Shown here: positions 44,470 to 53,156 of the stretch, in pieces
How the letters are laid out: each line of letters opens with the position of its first letter
Numbering within the stretch: position 1 is the stretch's first letter
Source: Leptospira yanagawae serovar Saopaulo str. Sao Paulo = ATCC 700523
Lineage (GTDB): Bacteria; Spirochaetota; Leptospiria; Leptospirales; Leptospiraceae
Assembly (NCBI RefSeq): GCF_000332475.2
Contig: NZ_AOGX02000044.1
Span: 1-64,000 of the forward strand
Direction of reading: 5' to 3'
Length of the DNA: 64,000 nucleotides
The notes under the pieces: generated by a model
What the model was told of the DNA's origin: nothing
Databases searched by the model: none
The model's input: only the letters and a program-made list of their open reading frames with translations
Position numbers and translations under genes: made by a program

Positions 44470-46983
44470 TTATGTATTTCGTATCAATTTGGCAATGGTA
44501 ACTTTTGTCATATCGTAGAACAATACTCCTATAAAAGCAACAAGTATCGCTACTGAAAATTGTAGAAAATTAAGAGGGACAAACCTAAATAACGCATTCA
44601 TACCCGGTAGATAAATTGACGCAAGCAATACACCAACGGTGAAAAAAAATACAATATAAATCATCGAGTTTTTGATTCGCATGCGACTCCACATGGATTC
44701 ATGTAACGAACGATTCGCCAAAATTAAAAATAAATTTGAGAAAACCAATGATACAAACGTTGCGGTACTCACAACTTGGCCGATTCCTTCTTCATTCAAA
44801 TAAAATTGTGTGATCCAATAGGTTGCCACGACGGAAAACAAAGAATAAAATCCCTGAATCAAAGAATTGATAAACAATTCTTTATCTAACAAGGGCTCTT
44901 CTGACGGCCTTGGTTTTCGATTCATCAAATCAAATTCGGCTGCTTCCTTTTCAAACACAATCGTACAAGTGGGATCAATGACCATTTCCATAAAAACAAT
45001 ATGGATTGCAGAAAGAACAACAATTGGCCAGCCAAATAATATTGGTAAAAAAGTAATACCTACAATTGGAATATGGACTCCAATTAAATATCCAAGAGCT
45101 TTTTTTAGATTGTCAAAAATTTGTCTACCAATTCTAACTGAATCTAAAATTGAAGAAAAAGAATCATCTAACAATACTATGTCGGCAGCCTCTCTTGCTA
45201 CATCAGTTCCCCTTTCTCCCATAGCAACTCCGATGTTGGCAGTTCTAAGAGCAGGTGCATCATTGACCCCATCACCAGTCATGGCAACGATTTCCCCTTC
45301 AGATTTTAAAATTCGTACCAATTTCCATTTGTCATCAGGACTGACCCTTGAAAAAACATTACAGGTTTTTACAACAGAACGCAAATTTTCTTCAGGTAAA
45401 TTTGCCAATTCTTTCCCTGTCAAAACTGTATCCGCATTCTCTAATCCAATTTGTTTTGCAATGTTTTTCGCTGTCTCAGGATAATCACCCGTAATCATGA
45501 TCACACGGATACCTGAATGGTATGCTGTTTTTACAGCTTCTGGTACAATCTCTCGGATTGGATCTAAAAAGGAAAGTAGGCCATACAACTTGTACCTTAC
45601 AGAATTTCGATTCTCAGGAATTTCTTTTGAGGGAACCTCAGATTTCGCAACTGCTAAAACTCGATAACCTTCCATTGCAAGTTCATTTGTTTTATTAGTC
45701 CAAAGTTCTATTTCAGATTCATTCAAGTTACATAATTTAAAAATAGCTTCAGGAGAACCTTTTGCATAACAAACAAAACCATTAATCTCTTCTAATACAC
45801 GTACCATGGTCAGTTCATTTGGTGTTAATGGAAATTCTTTAGTTGAAAGGAGAGAAAAATCTCCCGATTGGTGAAATGATTCCATAGTATAAGAAATTGC
45901 ACTGTCCATAGGATCAAAACTTGGATGTTTTGAAGCAAAGAATGCAATTTGTAAAATATGTTTAGACTCAATAGAAACTTCCTTTAGGCCATCCAAATTT
46001 TCAACTTTATCAGCTGTTGTAATTTTCCCAAGTTTCATTTTGTTTTGTGTGATTGTTCCAGTTTTGTCCGAACATAAAACAGTTGCCGCACCAAGAGTTT
46101 CAATGATTGAGGAACGTCTCACCAATACATTTTTCGTACTCAAACGATAAGCGCCTAACGCAAAAAAAATTGTCATCACCAATGGTAATTCTTCTGGCAT
46201 TAGTCCGATTGCCAATGTCAAACCAGACAACAATCCTTGTAACCATTCTGATTTGATAAAACCAAAATAAAGAGCAAGTAGTATACAAAGGCTAGTAGCA
46301 ACTAAAAATAGATTACGAACCAACCGTGTTACTTCAATCTCCAATAAAGTTTTACCAACCGATTCATCTGCAATTTTAAGACCAATTTTACCAATTTCAG
46401 TATGATTTCCTACGGAAGTAACACGACAAACTCCTTCACCTCCAACTACCAAAGCTCCACAATATACAAACTGACCTGAAGTTTTATTCACCGGTATCGA
46501 TTCACCAGTTAACAATGACTCGTCGCAAGTAAACAAACGATCCGAAAGCAATTCCGCATCTGCAGGAATCCTATCCCCTTCGTTTAAAATCAATAAATCT
46601 CCGTAAACAACATCTTTTCCTTCAATTCGAATGATTTGGCCATCCCGAATGACGTTTGTCCTTGGACTCGCCAAAGACCTTAGAGCAGAAATTGCAGTTT
46701 CAGTTTTCTTCTCTTGGTAAAATGTAATACAAATAATTCCAATCACAGAGCCTAACAACAACAAGGCTTCATTTCGATCACCTAAAAGTAAGTAGACAAT
46801 ACTAATGGAAATGAGAAGCAAAATCATTGGTTCCATCACGACTCCCAATAACATTCTAAAAAATCCGTTTTTTTTGTTTGTATTGATTTCGTTTGATCCG
46901 TAGACTGAACGGTTCTTTTTTACTGTTTCTTGGGTTAAACCCATAGAGATGTATTCAGAAATTTGTTTTGGAATTGCTTGCAT
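44470..46983 (-). CDS. P-type cation-transporting ATPase (P2-like)
   Basis: An 837-residue pump with about ten membrane segments. The phosphorylation site is CSDKTGTITQNKMKLG, the actuator loop LLTGESIPVN, and the hinge MTGDGVNDAPALRTANIGVA. In M4 the usual P-E-G-L is GLMPEELPLVMTIFFALG. This fits a calcium-type (P2A) ATPase subgroup, but the ion cannot be fixed from sequence alone. The nearest genes are unrelated. Confidence 0.88.
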   Translation of the reverse strand: MQAIPKQISEYISMGLTQETVKKNRSVYGSNEINTNKKNGFFRMLLGVVMEPMILLLISISIVYLLLGDRNEALLLLGSVIGIICITFYQEKKTETAISALRSLASPRTNVIRDGQIIRIEGKDVVYGDLLILNEGDRIPADAELLSDRLFTCDESLLTGESIPVNKTSGQFVYCGALVVGGEGVCRVTSVGNHTEIGKIGLKIADESVGKTLLEIEVTRLVRNLFLVATSLCILLALYFGFIKSEWLQGLLSGLTLAIGLMPEELPLVMTIFFALGAYRLSTKNVLVRRSSIIETLGAATVLCSDKTGTITQNKMKLGKITTADKVENLDGLKEVSIESKHILQIAFFASKHPSFDPMDSAISYTMESFHQSGDFSLLSTKEFPLTPNELTMVRVLEEINGFVCYAKGSPEAIFKLCNLNESEIELWTNKTNELAMEGYRVLAVAKSEVPSKEIPENRNSVRYKLYGLLSFLDPIREIVPEAVKTAYHSGIRVIMITGDYPETAKNIAKQIGLENADTVLTGKELANLPEENLRSVVKTCNVFSRVSPDDKWKLVRILKSEGEIVAMTGDGVNDAPALRTANIGVAMGERGTDVAREAADIVLLDDSFSSILDSVRIGRQIFDNLKKALGYLIGVHIPIVGITFLPILFGWPIVVLSAIHIVFMEMVIDPTCTIVFEKEAAEFDLMNRKPRPSEEPLLDKELFINSLIQGFYSLFSVVATYWITQFYLNEEGIGQVVSTATFVSLVFSNLFLILANRSLHESMWSRMRIKNSMIYIVFFFTVGVLLASIYLPGMNALFRFVPLNFLQFSVAILVAFIGVLFYDMTKVTIAKLIRNT

Positions 46984-47035
46984 ATTTATTGGATTTTCGA
47001 ATTGAAAAATTTTGTTTCTAGATTAACATTCTAGA

Positions 47036-48379
47036 ATGTGCGACACATCCCTTGCCACTGAAAAATTCACAAAAACGCAAAAAAGAATTTTTGCAAAAAA
47101 TTCTGATCGGGAACCCAATGAAGCCCAATCGATCCTTCACCTCCCACGTAAGGAATACCCACCAAATACAAAACTTAAAACTACTTTTATAGAAATCCCA
47201 CAAACTTCCGTTACATTTGAAGTTTTTTTATCAAAACCATTCCATATGTGGGGAGCCGAAATGGGGGTGAATGAATTTGGAGTTTGTATAGGAAACGAGG
47301 CTGTATTTACAAATCTAAATATCAAAAAAAAGAATGATGGTTTAACTGGAATGGATTTATTGCGGTTGGCCTTAGAACGATGTAAAACTGCAAAAGATGC
47401 CTTATCATTAATAACCGAACTTCTGGAACAATACGGGCAGGACGCCTGTGGTGGATACAAAAACCAATCCTTTTACTACCATAATAGTTTTATCATAGCT
47501 GATCGGACAGATGGTTATGTTTTAGAAACAGCAGACAAATATTGGGTTTCTAAAAAAATCGATACATTCTATGCCATCTCCAATGGATTAACAATTGAAT
47601 CCGATTTTGATGGTATCTCATCCGCATTATCAGAAAAAATAAAATCAATGAATCATTTTTCATTTAAAAAACAATTTAGCGATTCATTTTACACTTACAT
47701 GAGCCATTGTTCAGACAGAAGGTCACTGCATAAGAAAACAGCAGAATCTTTACAGAATATTCATTCTGAATATCATACAAAACTAGCGATGGAAACCTTA
47801 AAAACTCATGAAATCCAAATTGATGATTTCGAACCTTGCAATGGTTCGATGAAATCTCTTTGTTTGCATGCAACAGGCCCAACAACACCAAATCAAACCA
47901 ACGGTAGTTTGATAGTCGAGTGGGATACTTCAGAAACAAACCAGGATCCTTTACGAGTTTATTATACAGGAACGTCCACACCCTGTCTTAGTTTATTCAA
48001 ACCTTTCTTTTTTGGGACAAAAAACTTTATAAGTGCATCAAGTTTAGATTCAAGTGGAACGTATGCAGACACCTTATGGTGGTTACATGAATCAGTTGCA
48101 AGGAAAAGTAATTTTGATTATCAAGGTGTAAGATCGTTATTGGTTCCTAGTTTGATTGGATTACAAGATTCCATCATGAATATCACCAAAGAATCAATTC
48201 CATCAGCTAAAAAAGAAGAAATTCAGTGGAGGTTTTTAAAAGACCATGTCAATGTTCTTAAAAAAATCGATGATGAATTGTTACATTCCAATATTGGTAA
48301 AAGTCGTTGGCAAAACCCTATATTTCAATTGTATTGGAATGGACAAAATAAAAACTTAGGTTTCCGTTTCTCCAATTAA
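47036..48379 (+). CDS. Secernin / peptidase C69 family protein
   Basis: A 447-residue N-terminal-nucleophile hydrolase. It starts MCDTSLA, so Cys2 would become the nucleophile after removal of Met, and continues with IFAKNSDREPNEAQSI, the secernin signature. FHMWGAEMGVNEFGVCIGNE is the second conserved block. Probably an amidase or dipeptidase of unknown substrate. The 3' end overlaps the glycerate kinase gene by 24 bases in convergent orientation. Confidence 0.88.
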   Translation: MCDTSLATEKFTKTQKRIFAKNSDREPNEAQSILHLPRKEYPPNTKLKTTFIEIPQTSVTFEVFLSKPFHMWGAEMGVNEFGVCIGNEAVFTNLNIKKKNDGLTGMDLLRLALERCKTAKDALSLITELLEQYGQDACGGYKNQSFYYHNSFIIADRTDGYVLETADKYWVSKKIDTFYAISNGLTIESDFDGISSALSEKIKSMNHFSFKKQFSDSFYTYMSHCSDRRSLHKKTAESLQNIHSEYHTKLAMETLKTHEIQIDDFEPCNGSMKSLCLHATGPTTPNQTNGSLIVEWDTSETNQDPLRVYYTGTSTPCLSLFKPFFFGTKNFISASSLDSSGTYADTLWWLHESVARKSNFDYQGVRSLLVPSLIGLQDSIMNITKESIPSAKKEEIQWRFLKDHVNVLKKIDDELLHSNIGKSRWQNPIFQLYWNGQNKNLGFRFSN

Positions 48380-49543
48380 TAAAATCAAAATATCATTCAC
48401 ATTCGTTCCCGTTGGACCTGTATCCAATGTGGAACCAATATCTTTTAAAATTGGATAGGAATTTGAGTTGGATAGTTCTTTTAATGGGTCCCATCCTTTT
48501 TGTATCATCATAAAATACGAATCCTGATCCACTACCCCACCTGCAGAATCAGTTGGCCCATCAGTTCCGTCAGTTCCTCCCGATAAAAATACCCAACAAC
48601 GATTTGTTTTGTATTTTTCTAATAATATGGAAACTCGAAGAGCAGTTTCCATATTACGGCCACCTTTCCCATTTCCATTAACAGGGCAGACCAATTCTCC
48701 ACCTAACAATATCATTTGTTTTCCTGGATATTCGATAGCGTTTAAAAATTCTTTTTCGATTAAAACTGAGGTATTTTCACTTGATTCCGCCCAAGTGAAT
48801 GAAAGACATTTTGTCGAATAACCGTTTGATTTTGCTTCATACAAAATTTTTTCAATGGAATTGGTCAAATTCCCTAAAAGGAAATAATTAGGACTAGGAT
48901 AGGTTGGACCAGAAGCAATCAAATTGGGATCATCACCTAATACATCTGAGATGGCAAACGTAAAAACTTCCAAATTTTCATTTAAGAGATTTAAGAGTTT
49001 TCCTGCTTTGACTTGAGAATACTTCTTTCGTTCCGAATTGAGTTCTTGGATGGAAATTCCTTTTTTTAATAAGGAAAACTGGATTTCCCTTAATTCTTGA
49101 AGTGTGACACCGTCCATTGGAATTTCAAATAAACTGGAACCACCACCCGATAACAAAACAACCAATCGATCAGATTCACCTAATGTTTTTAACTCTTTTA
49201 CAATTTCGATTGCATGTTGGATGGAGTTTGCATCAGGAACCGGATGTGCTGACTCTCTAAAATGCCAAATGGTACTTGATTCCTTTGCTTTTTCCTTTTC
49301 TGGTATATGGCCATATTTTGTTAGGATCCAACCTTCCTTGACTTTTATATCAGAATGAAAAGCCATTGCCATCGAATACGCAGCTTTGCCTAATGCAAAC
49401 ACGTAAAGATTTTTGTTTGGATCCTTTAACTTCTGTAAGAGCTCAGGATTTTTATTCCAAAATTCAGGGAAAAAGTGAAATGGGTTTGCTGCACTGATCC
49501 CTAGTTGGAATAAGTTTTGGATCTCAGACCTCAGCGAACTCAA
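48356..49543 (-). CDS. Glycerate 2-kinase (GckA/TtuD family)
   Basis: A 395-residue kinase that makes phosphoglycerate from glycerate. VVLLSGGGSSLFEIPMDGVT and the following NSERKKYSQVKAGKLLN region are N-terminal family motifs, and the MOFRL part has GGRNMETALRVSILLE and LSGGTDGTDGPTDSAGGVVD. It lies two bases from the end of the redox-fusion gene and converges on the secernin gene. Confidence 0.9.
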   Translation of the reverse strand: MSSLRSEIQNLFQLGISAANPFHFFPEFWNKNPELLQKLKDPNKNLYVFALGKAAYSMAMAFHSDIKVKEGWILTKYGHIPEKEKAKESSTIWHFRESAHPVPDANSIQHAIEIVKELKTLGESDRLVVLLSGGGSSLFEIPMDGVTLQELREIQFSLLKKGISIQELNSERKKYSQVKAGKLLNLLNENLEVFTFAISDVLGDDPNLIASGPTYPSPNYFLLGNLTNSIEKILYEAKSNGYSTKCLSFTWAESSENTSVLIEKEFLNAIEYPGKQMILLGGELVCPVNGNGKGGRNMETALRVSILLEKYKTNRCWVFLSGGTDGTDGPTDSAGGVVDQDSYFMMIQKGWDPLKELSNSNSYPILKDIGSTLDTGPTGTNVNDILILLIGETET

Positions 49544-49545
49544 TT

Positions 49546-51810
49546 CTATGATTCCTTTTTTATCGCTTCTAAATGATCATAGGAAATTCGTCCTTTCCTT
49601 TCAGTGCCAAAACGTAATACGTCTGTAGGACAAAGTGAAACGCAAGCGGAACAACGTACACATTGTACGCTATCCATTGGAATTCCTCGACTCGCATAAC
49701 CCATAACATCAATACCTTGGTGGCAGTTTTTAGTACAAATATTACATGAAATACATTTTTTTTTGTCTGAAAAAATTCGAAATGAGCTAAATCTTGCATA
49801 AATATGCATCAGCGAGGCTAGAGGACAAAACATCCTACACCAAATTCTTCCTGAATATAAAAAATAAAAACCAACACCGATAACACCTGCCAATCCAATA
49901 TCAACAACTAAATCATATATCCACTTTGTCGAATCTGCGAATATTTCTCCTAAAGACAAAATAGGAATGATTGATTTACCAAAAACCCCAACTAACTTCA
50001 ATAATGTCAAAATAAAAGCAAAAAATAGAATGTATTGACCAAAATGTTCTATGCGGTAAGCCGTTTGACTATGAGGCATTTTCTGTCGGTATTCGTCTCC
50101 CAATGTTTCTGCAAGACCTCCACAAGAACAAATCCAACCACAATATGCCCCTTTTCCATATCGATATACCAAAAAGGGAATCAATCCAAAACTAAAAAGC
50201 AAACCATAACCTAACCAAAATGTTGTGATCCCTCCATCATACAGAACACCCATATTCAATGGCCAAGCCAAAATCAAACCATAGGCTTTCCAATATGCAT
50301 CACCTGGAAAGATCTCTCTTCTGATATAACTATCCTCTGATCCCAATAAACCAAACTCACCTAACTTGGGCAAAATGATTTCAGGAAGTAAAAATAAGAA
50401 GAATACTTGAATTCCAATTAGAGTTAACGTTTGGTATAAAATATATTCTGTTTTGCGAACCAAAATCCTTCTGATTCCAAATATCAGAATGGTGGTTGAA
50501 TACAGAAATGTATAATGAAAAGCAGGGGTTTTACCCAAAAATTGAAATTGAAAATAGGTTGATGATAAATAAACAAACAAAAAGTAACTCAGTACGAATA
50601 TAAAATAAAAACTTTTAACTATTTTCCAGAAACTCCATTTGATTCTTCCTGCTTTCCAATAGAGGACTCCATATGCAATCAAACAAATCGCCGATACTGC
50701 AGATGCAAATGTTGCTAGAGACGAAAACCAACCAGGTCCATACATGGCCGACTTACCAAAATAAGCTGTTGTGGCAAAAGAAAATAAAGCACCAAATCCT
50801 AGCCAATCAATGAATTTCTTTTGGTTCTGTAATTTGATACCTACTCGTTCCAAAAAGCCGACAGGAGGCAAAGTTCCGATGAGAACATATACCATTTCTG
50901 CTTTTGACTTCACAGCTTTTTCGTTTGATTTGATAAATACCGCAGAAGGAACTATTTCTGTTACTTGTGACTTATACAGTATTTTGATTTTCGTATCTCT
51001 TTCCAAACGTTTGATTTGATTAACGTTTTCGATTTTTGCTCGTTGAAAATCTGTTCCCCTATGGACCAATGTGATCTCTTTGGCATAATCAGAACATTGA
51101 ATGGCAGCTTCCAGTGCAGTATCCCCACCACCGACTATGACAACCGATTGTCCAAGAGTGTCTTTTGGATCAATCAAACGGTAAAAAACATGAGAACTAC
51201 TTTCCCCGGGGATTCCTAGTTTTTTAGGATCTCCCGACTTTCCAATAGCAATGACAATCGAATTGGTCTCAAATTTTTCTCCAGACTCTGTTTCCAAAAG
51301 ATAACCAATGGAATCCCTTATAATCTGGATTACACGTTTGTTGGTTTTTATATTGATTGGATTCTCTTTCAGATATTCATTTAAATCTTCTAACAACAAC
51401 TCTTTCGTTGTATCTTGTATGGTTAATTTTGATTTGGTGGGATAAAATTTTGGTTCTGCAAAAATTGGTTTTCCATTCGGGTAACTTTGAATGGTTTGAA
51501 ACGGTACATTGGATTCTAAAACAAGATATTTTTTACCTAAACGTTTTCCTTCCAAAGCACATGAAATACCGGCCGGGCCTCCACCAATAATCACGACATC
51601 AAATCGTTCATTATTGCGACTAGGGATCGAATTCCAAACATTGACACCACTTTCACATGCCAATTTTAAAAGCGGAACACCCGTTAAATCACCGATTACA
51701 AAAACATTAGGTAAATTAGTTTCGAAAGTTTCCGAAATCTCAGGATAAACTTCAACAGAACCTGTTGGTGCCGATTTTCTCAACCAATCAAAATAAAACT
51801 TAGGCCACAT
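49546..51810 (-). CDS. Fused flavin/NAD(P) oxidoreductase and NapH/CcoG-like iron-sulfur membrane protein
   Basis: About 754 residues from the chosen start (MWPKFYFDWLRKSA). A thioredoxin-reductase-like part has an FAD site (VVIIGGGPAGISCALEGKRL) and an NAD(P) site (SVVIVGGGDTALEAAIQCSD). About seven or more membrane segments follow. The C-terminal part has CGWICSCGG and WCRMFCPLAS motifs of NapH/CcoG and two ferredoxin sites (CISCNICTKNC, CVRCSACVSLCP). The layout suggests electron flow from NAD(P)H through flavin to iron-sulfur clusters. The frame is open to 51924, but that start would overlap the upstream kinase gene. Partner is unknown. Confidence 0.83.
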   Translation of the reverse strand: MWPKFYFDWLRKSAPTGSVEVYPEISETFETNLPNVFVIGDLTGVPLLKLACESGVNVWNSIPSRNNERFDVVIIGGGPAGISCALEGKRLGKKYLVLESNVPFQTIQSYPNGKPIFAEPKFYPTKSKLTIQDTTKELLLEDLNEYLKENPINIKTNKRVIQIIRDSIGYLLETESGEKFETNSIVIAIGKSGDPKKLGIPGESSSHVFYRLIDPKDTLGQSVVIVGGGDTALEAAIQCSDYAKEITLVHRGTDFQRAKIENVNQIKRLERDTKIKILYKSQVTEIVPSAVFIKSNEKAVKSKAEMVYVLIGTLPPVGFLERVGIKLQNQKKFIDWLGFGALFSFATTAYFGKSAMYGPGWFSSLATFASAVSAICLIAYGVLYWKAGRIKWSFWKIVKSFYFIFVLSYFLFVYLSSTYFQFQFLGKTPAFHYTFLYSTTILIFGIRRILVRKTEYILYQTLTLIGIQVFFLFLLPEIILPKLGEFGLLGSEDSYIRREIFPGDAYWKAYGLILAWPLNMGVLYDGGITTFWLGYGLLFSFGLIPFLVYRYGKGAYCGWICSCGGLAETLGDEYRQKMPHSQTAYRIEHFGQYILFFAFILTLLKLVGVFGKSIIPILSLGEIFADSTKWIYDLVVDIGLAGVIGVGFYFLYSGRIWCRMFCPLASLMHIYARFSSFRIFSDKKKCISCNICTKNCHQGIDVMGYASRGIPMDSVQCVRCSACVSLCPTDVLRFGTERKGRISYDHLEAIKKES

Positions 51811-51851
51811 ATTCAAAGATTGGACTCTATCTTTTAAAAAAAGAAACGAAA

Positions 51852-53156
51852 TTACAAGGAAGCAGGAATTTGAATTCTGATTTTTGTACCAATATTTGGA
51901 GAACTTGTCAAAGCCATAATGCAACCTTGATTTTTTAACATTTCAGAACAAACGAGTAACCCAAGGCCCGTACCCTTTTCACCTTGGGTACCGAAGGTTG
52001 TAGGAAAGGGTTTTCCTTCATAGATCTGTTGGATTTGTTCAACTGACATTCCAATCCCAGAATCCGATATGATGAGTTCGACAAAACTGGGATCTTGGAC
52101 CACCTCTACATTAATTTTGGTATTGGGAAATGAAAACTTGATGGCATTTGAAAAAAGATTTCGAATCACAGTGCTAATCATTCGTTCATCACAGCGAACA
52201 AATACATTTGAAGGCACTTGAAGTTCCCATTGTATGCCTTTATCACTCGCTTGCAAATTCAATATATCTTTTGCATTGTGAACCATTTTTGAAAGGTTTA
52301 CGGTATCTAGGTTGATGGGAATCTTTTTTGATTCACTTTTCACCCAATCCAATAAATTTTCCAATACTAAGTAAGATTGGTTCGTACTTTTCTTTAGTTC
52401 TTTTAAAGCAATGATTAGCTCATCCCTATCGGGTGTTGTTTCCATTAGAAAACCCAAAAATGAATTCATAGTTCCAATGGGGCCCTTTAAATCATGAGCT
52501 AAAATAGAAAATATTCGATCCTTATGAGCATTTGTTCGAATCATCTCTTTTTGGATTCGGTTTATATTTCTTAAAAAATAAAACATGATGAGTGCTACAA
52601 AAAACAAACATGAAACAACCGAGTTCACACGAAAAAGTTCTTGTATTGACTCCTGGTGGATCAACGTCCCTTCCTCAAACGTTCCTGGAGATCCAAAAAA
52701 CTCAAACCATACATACAACAAATTATTATATAAAAATACAAATAAGATCCAAAACTTTTCATCATACGAAAAAATGACAAAAGGTGAAAGGGCAAATACC
52801 AAAAAATAATAATAAAATCCGCACGAATTACCAAAACTAATCATTGAAGCAAAAAAAACAGGAATTGTAATTGTAACGACTGTCAGTATGCGTGCTGAAG
52901 AATATTTTTCAATATAGTTAAGATAGAGGATATAAACGAAGGTAATGATAACGGCAAAATGAATGCCGTTCATAATCCAAAAGTTAGGTGCACTGACAAC
53001 TGTAAATAAAACTGAGTATTGAAGATTGGAAACGATTCCAAGTACCGCGATTAAGTTAACAAGTTGGACTCGAACAGATGTTTGCAAATCCATTTGCCTA
53101 CGAACACCTAAGTTTAAAACGGTTCGCAATCGCAGCTGTTCCAATCCAATTTTCAT
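51852..53156 (-). CDS. Membrane sensor histidine kinase
   Basis: A 434-residue kinase with about six membrane segments (residues 30-195), then a HisKA site (IFSILAHDLKGPIGTMNSFL) and a HATPase with VIRNLFSNAIKFSFP and GTGLGLLVCSEMLKNQG. There is no obvious periplasmic sensor, so the signal may come from the membrane. It overlaps the upstream SpoIIE phosphatase gene by four bases, so both are made together. Confidence 0.9.
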   Translation of the reverse strand: MKIGLEQLRLRTVLNLGVRRQMDLQTSVRVQLVNLIAVLGIVSNLQYSVLFTVVSAPNFWIMNGIHFAVIITFVYILYLNYIEKYSSARILTVVTITIPVFFASMISFGNSCGFYYYFLVFALSPFVIFSYDEKFWILFVFLYNNLLYVWFEFFGSPGTFEEGTLIHQESIQELFRVNSVVSCLFFVALIMFYFLRNINRIQKEMIRTNAHKDRIFSILAHDLKGPIGTMNSFLGFLMETTPDRDELIIALKELKKSTNQSYLVLENLLDWVKSESKKIPINLDTVNLSKMVHNAKDILNLQASDKGIQWELQVPSNVFVRCDERMISTVIRNLFSNAIKFSFPNTKINVEVVQDPSFVELIISDSGIGMSVEQIQQIYEGKPFPTTFGTQGEKGTGLGLLVCSEMLKNQGCIMALTSSPNIGTKIRIQIPASL

